From Flintibacter muris (GTDB lineage: Bacteria > Bacillota > Clostridia > Oscillospirales > Oscillospiraceae): DNA of 64,000 nt. The notes under the pieces were generated by a model. The model searched no databases and was not told the origin of the DNA. It saw only the letters and a program-made list of their open reading frames with translations. The stretch is taken from NCBI RefSeq assembly GCF_943192995.1, contig NZ_CALPCP010000006.1, forward strand, positions 1-64,000, in the 5' to 3' direction. The first letter of the stretch is position 1; each line of letters begins with the position of its first letter. Below are positions 50,388-57,593 of the stretch, one piece after another. The translations under genes and the position numbers were made by a program.

Positions 50388-51709
50388 CGGGCGCTCCCCC
50401 CTCTCTTCAGCAGATTGGCCGCCTGGGCCACCGTCTCCACCAGGGGGATCTGGGCGGGACAGATGAAGGAACAGCAGCCGCAGGCGTTGCAGTCTTCAAG
50501 ATGGTAGCGGGACAGCTTTTCCGGGTCGTGGTCCTCCAGGGCACGGCGGATGATGGTGGGGGCCAGGTGCATGGGACAGGCGCCCACGCACTTGCCGCAG
50601 CGGATGCACACGCCTCCAGGGGCGTCTGGTTTGAGCTCCCAGCGGGTGAGGGACACAAGACTGTTGGTGTCCTTCATCACCGGAGCCTCCAGGCTTTGGA
50701 GGGCCACCCCCATCATGGGTCCCCCGGTGAGGGTCAGGGCGGCCTCCTCCTTCAGCCCCCCGCAGGTCTCCAGCAGATGGCGCAGGGGAGTTCCGATGGG
50801 CACCCACAGGTTCCTGGGCCGGGTGACCGCTCCGCCGGTGATGGTAACCGCCCGGTGGGTGAGGGGGCGGCCCTGGAACAGGGCGTCCTGAATGGCGAAG
50901 ACGGTGGCCACATTGAACACAGCGCAGCCGGAGTCAATGGCGTTTCCCCCTGGGGGGACCTCCCGGCCGGTGACGGTCTGGATGATCTGCTTTTCCGCGC
51001 CCAGGGGGTAGCAGGTGCGCACGGGAATAATCTGTACCCGGCCGTTTCCGGAGCGGCGCAGCCGGCGCTCCACCGCCTCCACGGCGTTGAGCTTGTCTCC
51101 CTCGGTGACCACTACCACCCGCTCACACCGCAGACACCGGGCAATGGCCTGTCCCCCGCGGAGGATGTGCTCACTGCGCTCCAGCAGCAGGCGGTAGTCG
51201 GCGGTGACGTAGGGCTCGCACTCGGCTACGTTGACAATCAGGGTATCTACCTTGCCGGCGGAGCGGGCGATTTTTTCCCAGGTGGGAAAGCAGCCCCCTC
51301 CCATGCCTACAATGCCGGCCCATTCCACCCGCTCCACCAGCTGCTCCAGGGTGAGCTGGCGGGGGTCCAAAGGGGCGGGACGGGCGTCATAGTGTTCACT
51401 GCGGTCGTCGTTCTGGATGACGATGGCGGGAGAATATCCGCCCCAGGGGTGGGGGCGGTCCTCAATGGCGGACACCCGACCGGATACGCTGGCAAAGGCG
51501 GCCGCCCCCGTCTGCCCCCGCCGGGCAATGGGCTGGCCCACCAGCACTGGATCACCGGGGCGGACCATGGGGGTGGCCAGGCCGTCGGCGCACATCACCA
51601 GGGGAATGACAATCTCCTGAGGGGTGACCGACAGCCGGGCCAGAGGTTTGCGCCGGGTCATTTCTTTCCGCGTGGCGGGATACACCCCGCCGAAAAAGGA
51701 GTGGGTCAT
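50384..51709 (-). CDS. rnfC: RnfC-type subunit (NADH-binding, two [4Fe-4S])
   Basis: A 441-residue soluble subunit that in Rnf complexes oxidises or reduces NAD(H). GIVGMGGGCFPTWEKI is the NADH/FMN-binding site, AECEPYVTADYRLLLE a family block, and CIRCGKCVGACP with CNACGCCSFICP bind two [4Fe-4S] clusters. No RnfB gene (ferredoxin-side subunit) follows. First gene of the cluster. The start at 51709 is at a reasonable family length, but upstream DNA (51710-52005) is AT-rich and disturbed. Confidence 0.92.
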   Translation of the reverse strand: MTHSFFGGVYPATRKEMTRRKPLARLSVTPQEIVIPLVMCADGLATPMVRPGDPVLVGQPIARRGQTGAAAFASVSGRVSAIEDRPHPWGGYSPAIVIQNDDRSEHYDARPAPLDPRQLTLEQLVERVEWAGIVGMGGGCFPTWEKIARSAGKVDTLIVNVAECEPYVTADYRLLLERSEHILRGGQAIARCLRCERVVVVTEGDKLNAVEAVERRLRRSGNGRVQIIPVRTCYPLGAEKQIIQTVTGREVPPGGNAIDSGCAVFNVATVFAIQDALFQGRPLTHRAVTITGGAVTRPRNLWVPIGTPLRHLLETCGGLKEEAALTLTGGPMMGVALQSLEAPVMKDTNSLVSLTRWELKPDAPGGVCIRCGKCVGACPMHLAPTIIRRALEDHDPEKLSRYHLEDCNACGCCSFICPAQIPLVETVAQAANLLKRGGSAR

Positions 51710-52005
51710 AGGAAATAAACCTCGCTTCGGCAGAATAAGCGGATTGTCTCAACATAATATAACTTACATCATAATCCAATCCAAGCCATCTGTCAACGTT
51801 CATTATTCCTAAGAATCTATGCGGCAGACATTTAAATCCTTCCAATTTACTGTGTTCAAGAGCTATAGTATGATTGCTGTTCGAAAGCCTTTGCTATCCT
51901 CACACGTTGGCATGTCAGGATCATTTCGCATATCGTCAGGAGACGGAAGATCGATATTGTTCCCGCTGGGTCATCGTCGCCAAAGAAATAGATGTGGACT
52001 TTGTT
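51710..52005. other. AT-rich gap with no recognisable gene
   Basis: This stretch is clearly richer in A/T than its surroundings. On the minus strand one frame is open for about 50 codons (51845 inward, GFKCLPHRFLGIMNVDRWLGLDY in two pieces) but without a supported start. I see no promoter for rnfC, only probable remnants of inserted DNA. Confidence 0.4.
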
Positions 52006-52068
52006 TCATAAATGGTGGCTGCTTATAACAGTATAGCCCTTGTTGCGCTCCACTTGGAAAACTGCCAT
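52006..52068 (-). pseudogene. Truncated N-terminus of a plasmid/ICE helix-turn-helix (replication-initiator-like) protein
   Basis: A complete ribosome site (AAGGAG, 10 nt) leads into MAVFQVERNKGYTVISSHHL and then a stop. The sequence recalls the conserved first residues of helix-turn-helix/replication-initiator-like proteins from conjugative elements (MAVFRVERNKGYTVMSNHHLR...). Everything after residue 20 is gone. The family link is from memory; the truncation is seen directly. Confidence 0.5.
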
Positions 52069-52099
52069 AGTTTCATCGCTCCTTTGGTTTTGGATTTGG

Positions 52100-52128
52100 T
52101 TGTATTTTTGGCTAAATTCTGCTATAAT
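52100..52128 (+). promoter_or_regulatory. Promoter for yjdF
   Basis: TTGTAT (52100-52105), 17-nt spacer, TATAAT (52123-52128). Confidence 0.65.
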
Positions 52129-52130
52129 AG

Positions 52131-52240
52131 ACCCGCAGAGATAAAAACACAGGGCGGTTGGTAGTCCGTCCGCGGGCCGCGCTCCCGTCAGTAGCCCTCC
52201 CTCCCGGGTCGTCCCTTCTCTGACGCAATATCAGGGAGGA
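52131..52240 (+). ncRNA. yjdF riboswitch
   Basis: The leader before the DUF2992 gene contains CAGGGCGGTTGGTAG early and CAGTAGCCCTCCCTCC later, pairing AGGGC with GCCCT around an internal GC-rich stem (GTCCGCGGGCC). This matches the layout of the yjdF motif RNA, which binds azaaromatic compounds and is found almost only before yjdF genes. The ribosome site AGGGAGG follows, so translational control is plausible. Identification rests on the gene below and remembered motif features. Confidence 0.75.
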
Positions 52241-52248
52241 AATTGAAT

Positions 52249-52668
52249 ATGGACCGAAATGCAGGCAGCTTTACCGTGCTGTTCCAGCCGCCCTTCTGGG
52301 TGGGAATCGCGGAGCGTTGGGACAAGGAGGGCTATTCGGCGGCACGGGTAGTCTTCGGCGCCGAGCCCACCGACGCCCGGATTTATGAATGGCTGGAAGA
52401 GGAGTGGTACAGGCTGCGGTTCAGTCCGGCGGCGGAGGGAGAGCGCCCGGTTAAGGAGCGGAAAAATCCCAAGCGGGCCCAGCGGGAGGCCAGGGCGGCC
52501 ACCCAAGAGCGGGGCGTGAGCACCCGGGCCCAGGAGGCCCTCAGCCGCCAGCGGGAGCAGGAGGGACTGGCCCGGAAACGGGATGCGCAAGAGCGCCGGG
52601 AGCAGCAAAGGCAGGAAAAGTACCTCCTGCGCCAACAGAAAAAGCGCGCAAAAAAGCGGGGCAGGTAG
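52249..52668 (+). CDS. yjdF: YjdF family protein (DUF2992)
   Basis: A 139-residue protein. Its first 60 residues (GSFTVLFQPPFWVGIAERW ... YSAARVVFGAEPTDARIYEWL) are the DUF2992 domain; the rest is a long basic helix rich in Arg, Gln and Lys (KRAQREARAATQERGVSTRAQEAL ... QQKKRAKKRGR, read in two pieces). CAGGGAGG precedes the ATG. The function of YjdF is unresolved; its riboswitch suggests detoxification of azaaromatics. Confidence 0.9.
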   Translation: MDRNAGSFTVLFQPPFWVGIAERWDKEGYSAARVVFGAEPTDARIYEWLEEEWYRLRFSPAAEGERPVKERKNPKRAQREARAATQERGVSTRAQEALSRQREQEGLARKRDAQERREQQRQEKYLLRQQKKRAKKRGR

Positions 52669-52686
52669 ATACCTGTCCCGCTTTTG
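52654..52686 (+). terminator. Terminator after yjdF
   Basis: Stem AAGCGGGGCAGGTA with its complement TACCTGTCCCGCTT, then TTT. It overlaps the last codons of yjdF and lies before the convergent ribU gene. Confidence 0.8.
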
Positions 52687-52709
52687 GTATAGGGAGGACT
52701 GTTTGGCTT

Positions 52710-53336
52710 TTACTTGCTTGTGCCGTGGAGGATAGGAGAGAGGGGCTTGTAGACCAGGAAGCACAGGGCGGCGGTGAGCAGGCCCTTGAGCAGAGTGAAG
52801 GGGGCGTTGAAGACAATCAGGCACTCCAGCAGGCCGTTGACGTTGGGGCGGAGGGCCTGGTACATGGCGATAATCTTGTCGATTGCCATGAACTGGGTGT
52901 AGACAGGGTAGGAGATATAGTAGTTGCAGGGGATGGAGAGCAGGGCCATCACCACCGCGCCGGCCAGCGCGCCGATGAGGGCGGACTTCCGGGATTTTTT
53001 GTAGTGATAAATCACTCCGGCGGTGAAGGAAAAGGCGGTGCCCAGAATGAAGTTGCACAGCTCCCCGGCGTAGGCGGTGGAGGTGCCCTTGATAATCAGC
53101 TTGAGCAGATTTTTCAGGAAGGTGACCGCCACGCCGTACCCGGGGCCCAGGGAGAAGGCGGCCAGCAGCTCAGGCAGGTCGGCGATGTCCATTTTTACGA
53201 AGGCAGGGATGAGGAAGGGAATGGGAAAGTCGAAGATGTTGAGGACGCAGGCCACCGCGGAGAGCATGGCGGTGACGGTGATGGCGCGGATGGAGATGGT
53301 GCTTTTGGTTCTGGAGAGGGCTGCGGGATTGGACAT
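52710..53336 (-). CDS. ribU: Riboflavin ECF transporter S component
   Basis: A 208-residue S component with six helices. TAMLSAVACVLNIFDFPIPFLIPAFVKMDIADLPELLAAFSLGP shows the RibU-type first half (D-x2-D-LP), and GTSTAYAGELCNFILGTAF the family block. It captures riboflavin and docks on a shared EcfA-A'-T module encoded elsewhere. The start ATG at 53336 has AAAGGAG. An FMN riboswitch lies 117 bp upstream, which fixes the identity and its regulation. Confidence 0.93.
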   Translation of the reverse strand: MSNPAALSRTKSTISIRAITVTAMLSAVACVLNIFDFPIPFLIPAFVKMDIADLPELLAAFSLGPGYGVAVTFLKNLLKLIIKGTSTAYAGELCNFILGTAFSFTAGVIYHYKKSRKSALIGALAGAVVMALLSIPCNYYISYPVYTQFMAIDKIIAMYQALRPNVNGLLECLIVFNAPFTLLKGLLTAALCFLVYKPLSPILHGTSK

Positions 53337-53452
53337 AAAAAACACTCCTTTTTTGCATTTGACCGCTGAAAGACCATGTCTTCCAGGTGTCAAAACAAAC
53401 AAGGAGGCGTGCTTTTGCGCACCAAAACGGCGCGTGTATTGTTTTACACACA

Positions 53453-53570
53453 TCTTCTTCCATCCGGACTATAACCGTTGGTCCCGGAGTTTCACCGGGT
53501 CAGCGGACACGTTTTAAGTGTCCGGTCGCGGACTTTACCGCCAGTGGGGAATTTCACCCCGCCCTGAAGA
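53453..53570 (-). ncRNA. FMN riboswitch (RFN element)
   Basis: On the minus strand the element contains the conserved TCTTCAGGGCGGGGTGAAAT, ACTGGCGGTAAAGTCCGCGA, CCCGGTGAAACTCCGGGACC and the closing AACGGTTATAGTCCGGATG with GAAGAAGA. All segments are in canonical order, with the variable stem GGACACTTAAAACGTGTCC. Binding of FMN would shut off ribU. Confidence 0.95.
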
Positions 53571-53639
53571 CATCGTATCCAGTTGTCTGAAAGCATTATA
53601 CGACAGATGCAGGGAAAATGCAACCCCCAATTTTAGGGA

Positions 53640-53790
53640 AAGCAGTGATTGCTGAAATTTGCCTGTTCTAAAAAATTTTTGAATGGGCGCAACCTCTTGA
53701 AAGCTTTTGCGTCTGTATGGATAAGAGCAGATTCCCGAAAAGAGGACCTTGCCTTGAAGGGCGGCCACAGGCCGCCTCTACGAAACGGAG
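53640..53790. repeat. Partial GC-palindromic repeat before the DUF4349 gene
   Basis: GAAGGGCGGCCACAGGCCGCCTCTACG near 53756-53781 (quoted in part: GGGCGGCCACAGGCCGCC) resembles the interior of the TATAGCAA-type elements. The inverted ends are not clear. The rest of the stretch from 53571 to 53755 holds nothing recognisable. Confidence 0.4.
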
Positions 53791-53800
53791 GAGGAATACA

Positions 53801-54778
53801 ATGAAAAGAAAGTTGTTTGCGGTGTGTATGGCGGCGGCGCTGCTGCTGGCGGGGTGCGGCGGAGGTTCCGGAGCAAATGGGGCAATGGCGGGCAGCATGC
53901 CCTCTTCCAGTGCGCCCTCCGCCGATTTTTCCCAGACGGAGTGGGAAGGAGTGGATGAGAATTACTGGGAGATGCCCAGCGGCGGCGAGTCCATGCCCGC
54001 ACCCATGGAGCCGGGGAGCGGCGAGTTCCAGACCGGCTCCGTCTACCAAAACCCCCAAGCCAAGCTGATCCGCCGGGCGGAGCTGCACATCCAGACGGAG
54101 GAGTTTGACCAGAGCCGCCAGGCTCTGAACCAGCTGGTAGACAGCTGCGGCGGCTATTTTGAGACGGCCAGTCTCTATGGCGGCGGTTACCGGGACGCCT
54201 ACGCCGACCGCTGGGGGGAGTACACCGTCCGGGTACCGGCGGAGAAGTACGATCAGTTCCTCAGCAGCGCCGGGGACCTGGGCTACATCACCAGCAAAAA
54301 CGAGAACAGCGAGGACGTAGGCGAGCGGTACTACGACACCGAGGCCCGCTTGAAGACCCAGCGTACCAAACAGGAGCGCCTGCTGGCCCTGCTGGAGAAG
54401 GCGGAGAGCATGGAGGACATTATTTCCCTGGAAAACGCTCTCAGTGATGTGGAGTACCAGATCGAGCAGTATTCCTCTGAGCTGAACCGCTACGACGCCC
54501 TTATCAGCTTTGCCACCTTCAACGTCTACCTCAACGAGGTGAGCCGGGTTACCCAGGATGTGGGTGACACCGCCGCATTGGGCCAGCGGATGGCCGCCGG
54601 CTTCCACTCCAGCGTCCAGGGCCTGGGCCAGGGTTTTCAGAATTTCCTGATCTGGATGTCTTACAACTTCTTCCTGGTGGTAGTGCTGGCTGCTGTGGCA
54701 GCTGTGGCCGTGTTTGTTGGCCGGCGGGAGCTGAAAAAGCTGCGGAAGCAGGATGACAATAATTCTGGAGAGAAATAA
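53801..54778 (+). CDS. DUF4349 lipoprotein
   Basis: A 325-residue membrane-anchored lipoprotein: signal peptide and lipobox (MAAALLLAGCGGGSG), Ser/Pro/Met-rich linker, the DUF4349 core (KLIRRAELHIQTEEFDQSRQALNQLVDSCGGYFE ... YTVRVPAEKYDQFLSSAGDLGYI), a coiled coil (RLKTQRTKQERLLALLEKAESMEDII), then a C-terminal membrane helix (LVVVLAAVAAVAVFVG). Function unknown; the family is common in Gram-positive envelopes. GGAGGA precedes the ATG at 53801. Confidence 0.85.
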   Translation: MKRKLFAVCMAAALLLAGCGGGSGANGAMAGSMPSSSAPSADFSQTEWEGVDENYWEMPSGGESMPAPMEPGSGEFQTGSVYQNPQAKLIRRAELHIQTEEFDQSRQALNQLVDSCGGYFETASLYGGGYRDAYADRWGEYTVRVPAEKYDQFLSSAGDLGYITSKNENSEDVGERYYDTEARLKTQRTKQERLLALLEKAESMEDIISLENALSDVEYQIEQYSSELNRYDALISFATFNVYLNEVSRVTQDVGDTAALGQRMAAGFHSSVQGLGQGFQNFLIWMSYNFFLVVVLAAVAAVAVFVGRRELKKLRKQDDNNSGEK

Positions 54779-54788
54779 ACAAAATCCC

Positions 54789-54819
54789 TTGACTTTGACG
54801 TAACGTCAAGTGGTAGTAT
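54789..54819 (+). promoter_or_regulatory. MerR-type promoter with 19-bp spacer and operator
   Basis: TTGACT (54789-54794), a 19-nt spacer, TAGTAT (54814-54819). The spacer contains the perfect palindrome TTGACGTAACGTCAA (54795-54809). The overlong spacer with an internal palindrome is the MerR hallmark. Confidence 0.85.
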
Positions 54820-54842
54820 CCTGTTTGAGGAGGCGATTGGGA

Positions 54843-55601
54843 ATGGAATACACCATTCAACAGCTGTCGCGCCTGTCGGGGGTGACCACCCGCGCCCTGC
54901 GCTGGTACGACAAGCTGGGTCTGCTGAAGCCCAGCGGCAGGACGGAGGGCGGCTACCGCCTTTACGGCCCGGCGGAAGTGGACCGGCTCCAGGACATCCT
55001 ATACTACCGGGCCCTCGGGGTGGAGCTGGCCCGGATCAGGGAGTGTCTGGACGATCCCTCCTTTGACCGCCTGGCCGTTCTGCGGGGGCATCTGTCCGCC
55101 CTGGAGGCGGAGCGGGACCGGGTCCAGGGACTGATCGACTCCGTCCAGGAGACGATCCGAACACAAGAAAGGGATGAAATTATGGCAGATGAACAGAAAT
55201 TTGAGGCATTTAAAAGCCGCGCCGTGAAGGAGAACGAGAGGCGATATGGCGCCGAAATCAGGGAGAAGTACGGCAACACAGAGGTAGATGAGGCAAATGC
55301 CCGTGTGATGGGCCTGACCCGGGAGCAGTACGCCGAGTGGGACCGCCTGGGCAAGGAGATCCTGGAAAAGCTGGCCGCCGCTGTGGCCGCCGGGGCCAAC
55401 CCCGCGGGGGAGGAGGGGAAGGAAATCACCGCTCTCCACCGCCGCTGGCTCACCGTCACCGGCAATCAATATGACCTCCAGCGCCACCGGGGACTGGCGG
55501 AACTGTATGTTCAGGATGAGCGCTTTACCGCCTACTACGACAAGAAACAGCCAGGCTGCGCCCGATTCCTCCGGGACGCGGTGCTCCACTGGGCAAAATA
55601 A
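54843..55601 (+). CDS. MerR-family regulator with TipAS effector domain
   Basis: A 252-residue TipA-like activator. Residues 1-70 are a MerR winged helix (MEYTIQQLSRLSGVTTRALRWYDKLGLLKPS), then a coiled coil and a TipAS domain (KFEAFKSRAVKENERRYGAEIREKYG ... HRRWLTVTGNQYDLQRHRGLAELYVQDERFTAYYD), which in TipAL binds thiopeptide and other drugs. The ATG at 54843 follows GGAGG. It has its own operator, and no target gene besides itself is evident: a bidirectional terminator follows. Confidence 0.9.
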   Translation: MEYTIQQLSRLSGVTTRALRWYDKLGLLKPSGRTEGGYRLYGPAEVDRLQDILYYRALGVELARIRECLDDPSFDRLAVLRGHLSALEAERDRVQGLIDSVQETIRTQERDEIMADEQKFEAFKSRAVKENERRYGAEIREKYGNTEVDEANARVMGLTREQYAEWDRLGKEILEKLAAAVAAGANPAGEEGKEITALHRRWLTVTGNQYDLQRHRGLAELYVQDERFTAYYDKKQPGCARFLRDAVLHWAK

Positions 55602-55605
55602 GAGA

Positions 55606-55633
55606 CGTGGGTACGGGAAATATCCCGTACCCA
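55606..55633. terminator. Bidirectional terminator
   Basis: Perfect stem GTGGGTACGGGA / TCCCGTACCCAC with a 4-nt loop between two convergent genes. Confidence 0.75.
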
Positions 55634-55640
55634 CGCTCTG

Positions 55641-57197
55641 TTATCCCTCAAATTCTCCCAATTTTACCACGGCTACGCCGTTATAGAGAATAACGGAGCC
55701 TTTGGCGGGCCAGCACGGCATACCGTTGATCAGATCGGAGCGGTATACCGAATCCCACTGTTCCCTGGTGAACCGGGGCATCCGCAGGCCGATGCAGTAC
55801 TCCAGCACGTCGTGGGCGGAGTAGTAGTGAAGCAGCAGGGAGTCGTCTGTACCAGTGATGGCCTCAGGGTCAGAAAAGGCGGGGATAGTTCTGCCATAGG
55901 CCCGGTCGGAGAGGACGCCGGCCAGGGCGATAGGGGTGTCCGGAGTGTAACCCTCCAGAGACTCCACCCGGGCCACGATCCGGTTGGCCAGGGCCACAGA
56001 TTGGTCATACCGAATCTGGAGGCGGAGATAGGAGATATTATTGGTGTAAAATCCACACCACACCAGCAGGGCACACAGGGCCAGATTGACCCCCAGCACC
56101 CCCATCCAGCCGGATGATCCGGCAGAAAACAGCTTTTCCATCACCAGCTCAGCGAATTTGATTGCCAGCAGGAAGACCAGAACGAAGGAGTAAATCATCA
56201 GGTGGTGCACCACAGAGCCCACAGCCAGAACGGTGACAAAGTTCAGGGCCAGAGGGACCAGCGCCAGCCCTCCTGCGGTGAGCAGCAGCCGGGGAATGTC
56301 CCGAAACAGCCCGTTCAGCGCCGCAAGCCACAACAGCATGGCCGTCAAAAACAGGAAAACGGCCTGCTGAACTAGCTGATAAAACCGGTTCAGGTGGCTG
56401 GGCTGGAAGAAATAGGTGAAAAAGGAGGCGTAGGCCTCCGGAATTTGCTCCCAAAAAGCGGCCAGGCCGTCAAGGCCTATGCGGTTGAGCCCCTGATAGT
56501 CCACCAGCTCTGTATGGGCGGCCAGAAGAAGTACCTTTAAAACCACAAGGTACAGTACCAGAGAGGCGGCGCAGATGCCCACATAAATAAACCCCTTCCA
56601 GATGACTTGAAGGATGGCCTCTCCCTCCAGCAGCATGAGGATGCAGTCAAAGAGGAACAGGCCCACGGCGTAGCACAAAAAGGCCTGGTAGGTGCCGCAG
56701 GCCACGGCCATCAGCACAATGGCAACCGCCCAGCCCCAGCGGTATTTTTTCGCACAACAGACGGCCAGGGTGTTGAGAAGGAGGGCCAGACAGTAGGCAT
56801 CAGCGGTGAAGAGGTAGGAGAAGATTCCGGACAGGGAGGGGAAGGTAACCAGCAGAGCGGCGGCCATGACGATATTCCCCCGGTGGGTCAGCCCCAAAAT
56901 GCGGACAGTGAGCCCGGCGGCGAGGGCCAGAGCTAGGATGGAAATCAGTCCAATGACCACCGGCATTTGAAAATGAGTGCTGAGGGAGGACAGCAGCCAG
57001 GCCGACCACCGCCCGCTGGAGAGCACGTCGTTAGCGGAGACAATGGAATGGACGCTGTCGTGGTTGAGCAGCATGTTGGTAAACAGGTACAGGTGGGTGA
57101 TAAAGCCAGTCAGGCAGGCGGTGAAAAAGGCCAGCCGGAATTCCGGCGATACCCTGGGCATGGGAAGGGCGGGCCATTGGATGGTGTTGTGCTCCAT
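55641..57197 (-). CDS. GtrV/Glucos_trans_II-family membrane glucosyltransferase
   Basis: A 518-residue, roughly 10-helix membrane protein. The early motif SGRWSAWLLSS and DSVHSIVSANDVLSSGRW correspond to the Glucos_trans_II (PF14264) family, which adds glucose to surface glycans from a lipid carrier. The C-terminal 150 residues form an extracytoplasmic domain (ITGTDDSLLLHYYSAHDVLEYCIG). The start ATG at 57197 has AAGGAG upstream. No bactoprenol glucosyltransferase partner is adjacent. Glycan target unknown. Confidence 0.78.
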   Translation of the reverse strand: MEHNTIQWPALPMPRVSPEFRLAFFTACLTGFITHLYLFTNMLLNHDSVHSIVSANDVLSSGRWSAWLLSSLSTHFQMPVVIGLISILALALAAGLTVRILGLTHRGNIVMAAALLVTFPSLSGIFSYLFTADAYCLALLLNTLAVCCAKKYRWGWAVAIVLMAVACGTYQAFLCYAVGLFLFDCILMLLEGEAILQVIWKGFIYVGICAASLVLYLVVLKVLLLAAHTELVDYQGLNRIGLDGLAAFWEQIPEAYASFFTYFFQPSHLNRFYQLVQQAVFLFLTAMLLWLAALNGLFRDIPRLLLTAGGLALVPLALNFVTVLAVGSVVHHLMIYSFVLVFLLAIKFAELVMEKLFSAGSSGWMGVLGVNLALCALLVWCGFYTNNISYLRLQIRYDQSVALANRIVARVESLEGYTPDTPIALAGVLSDRAYGRTIPAFSDPEAITGTDDSLLLHYYSAHDVLEYCIGLRMPRFTREQWDSVYRSDLINGMPCWPAKGSVILYNGVAVVKLGEFEG

Positions 57198-57218
57198 AGG
57201 GGACAGCGCTCCTTTTTC

Positions 57219-57315
57219 TATAGCAAATGTCAAGAATCCTGACAAACGGGCCGTCCTCCACAGTAGGGACCGCCGCCCTCGGCGGCCTGCTGGCCGCAAT
57301 TTTGAAGATTGCTAT
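57219..57315. repeat. TATAGCAA-type inverted-repeat element (97 bp)
   Basis: Ends TATAGCAAATGTCAAGAAT and GCAATTTTGAAGATTGCTAT are inverted repeats. The interior has CCGCCGCCCTCGGCGG. Same family as 25117-25256, with a shorter interior. Together with the element at 57380 it fills most of the 396-bp gap. Confidence 0.75.
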
Positions 57316-57379
57316 CATGATTCATCTCCATTATGGCCCAAAAACAGTGAAAGTCAAGGTAAACTTGCAAAGGCGGGAG

Positions 57380-57505
57380 GGAAATCAATTTTTCAGAAAA
57401 TTCAGCCGAATTTGTAGGGCGGGACGACTCGGCCCGCCGCTGGTTAGAAGTTTTCCCGACGGCGCGCCGGGGTCATTGCGCCCTACAGCGCCAAAATTGA
57501 TTTCC
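57380..57505. repeat. GGAAATCAATTTT-type inverted-repeat element, 126 bp
   Basis: Starts GGAAATCAATTTTTCAG and ends CCAAAATTGATTTCC. Same length and same internal order as 24873-24998, with scattered differences. Lies between the GtrV-like gene and sulP. Confidence 0.85.
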
Positions 57506-57593
57506 TTGGCAAAAGTGGGAAAATAACTTGCAAAGCTCCCCTTTTTCCGGTATCATAAGAGGCATGTCTCAAATCAAGGAAGGAGAGAGCCTT

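Noticed and set aside
52710-53453. Longer ribU starting about 39 codons upstream
   Set aside because: The extension runs through the leader between the riboswitch and the gene and lacks a ribosome site; the ATG at 53336 has AAAGGAG.
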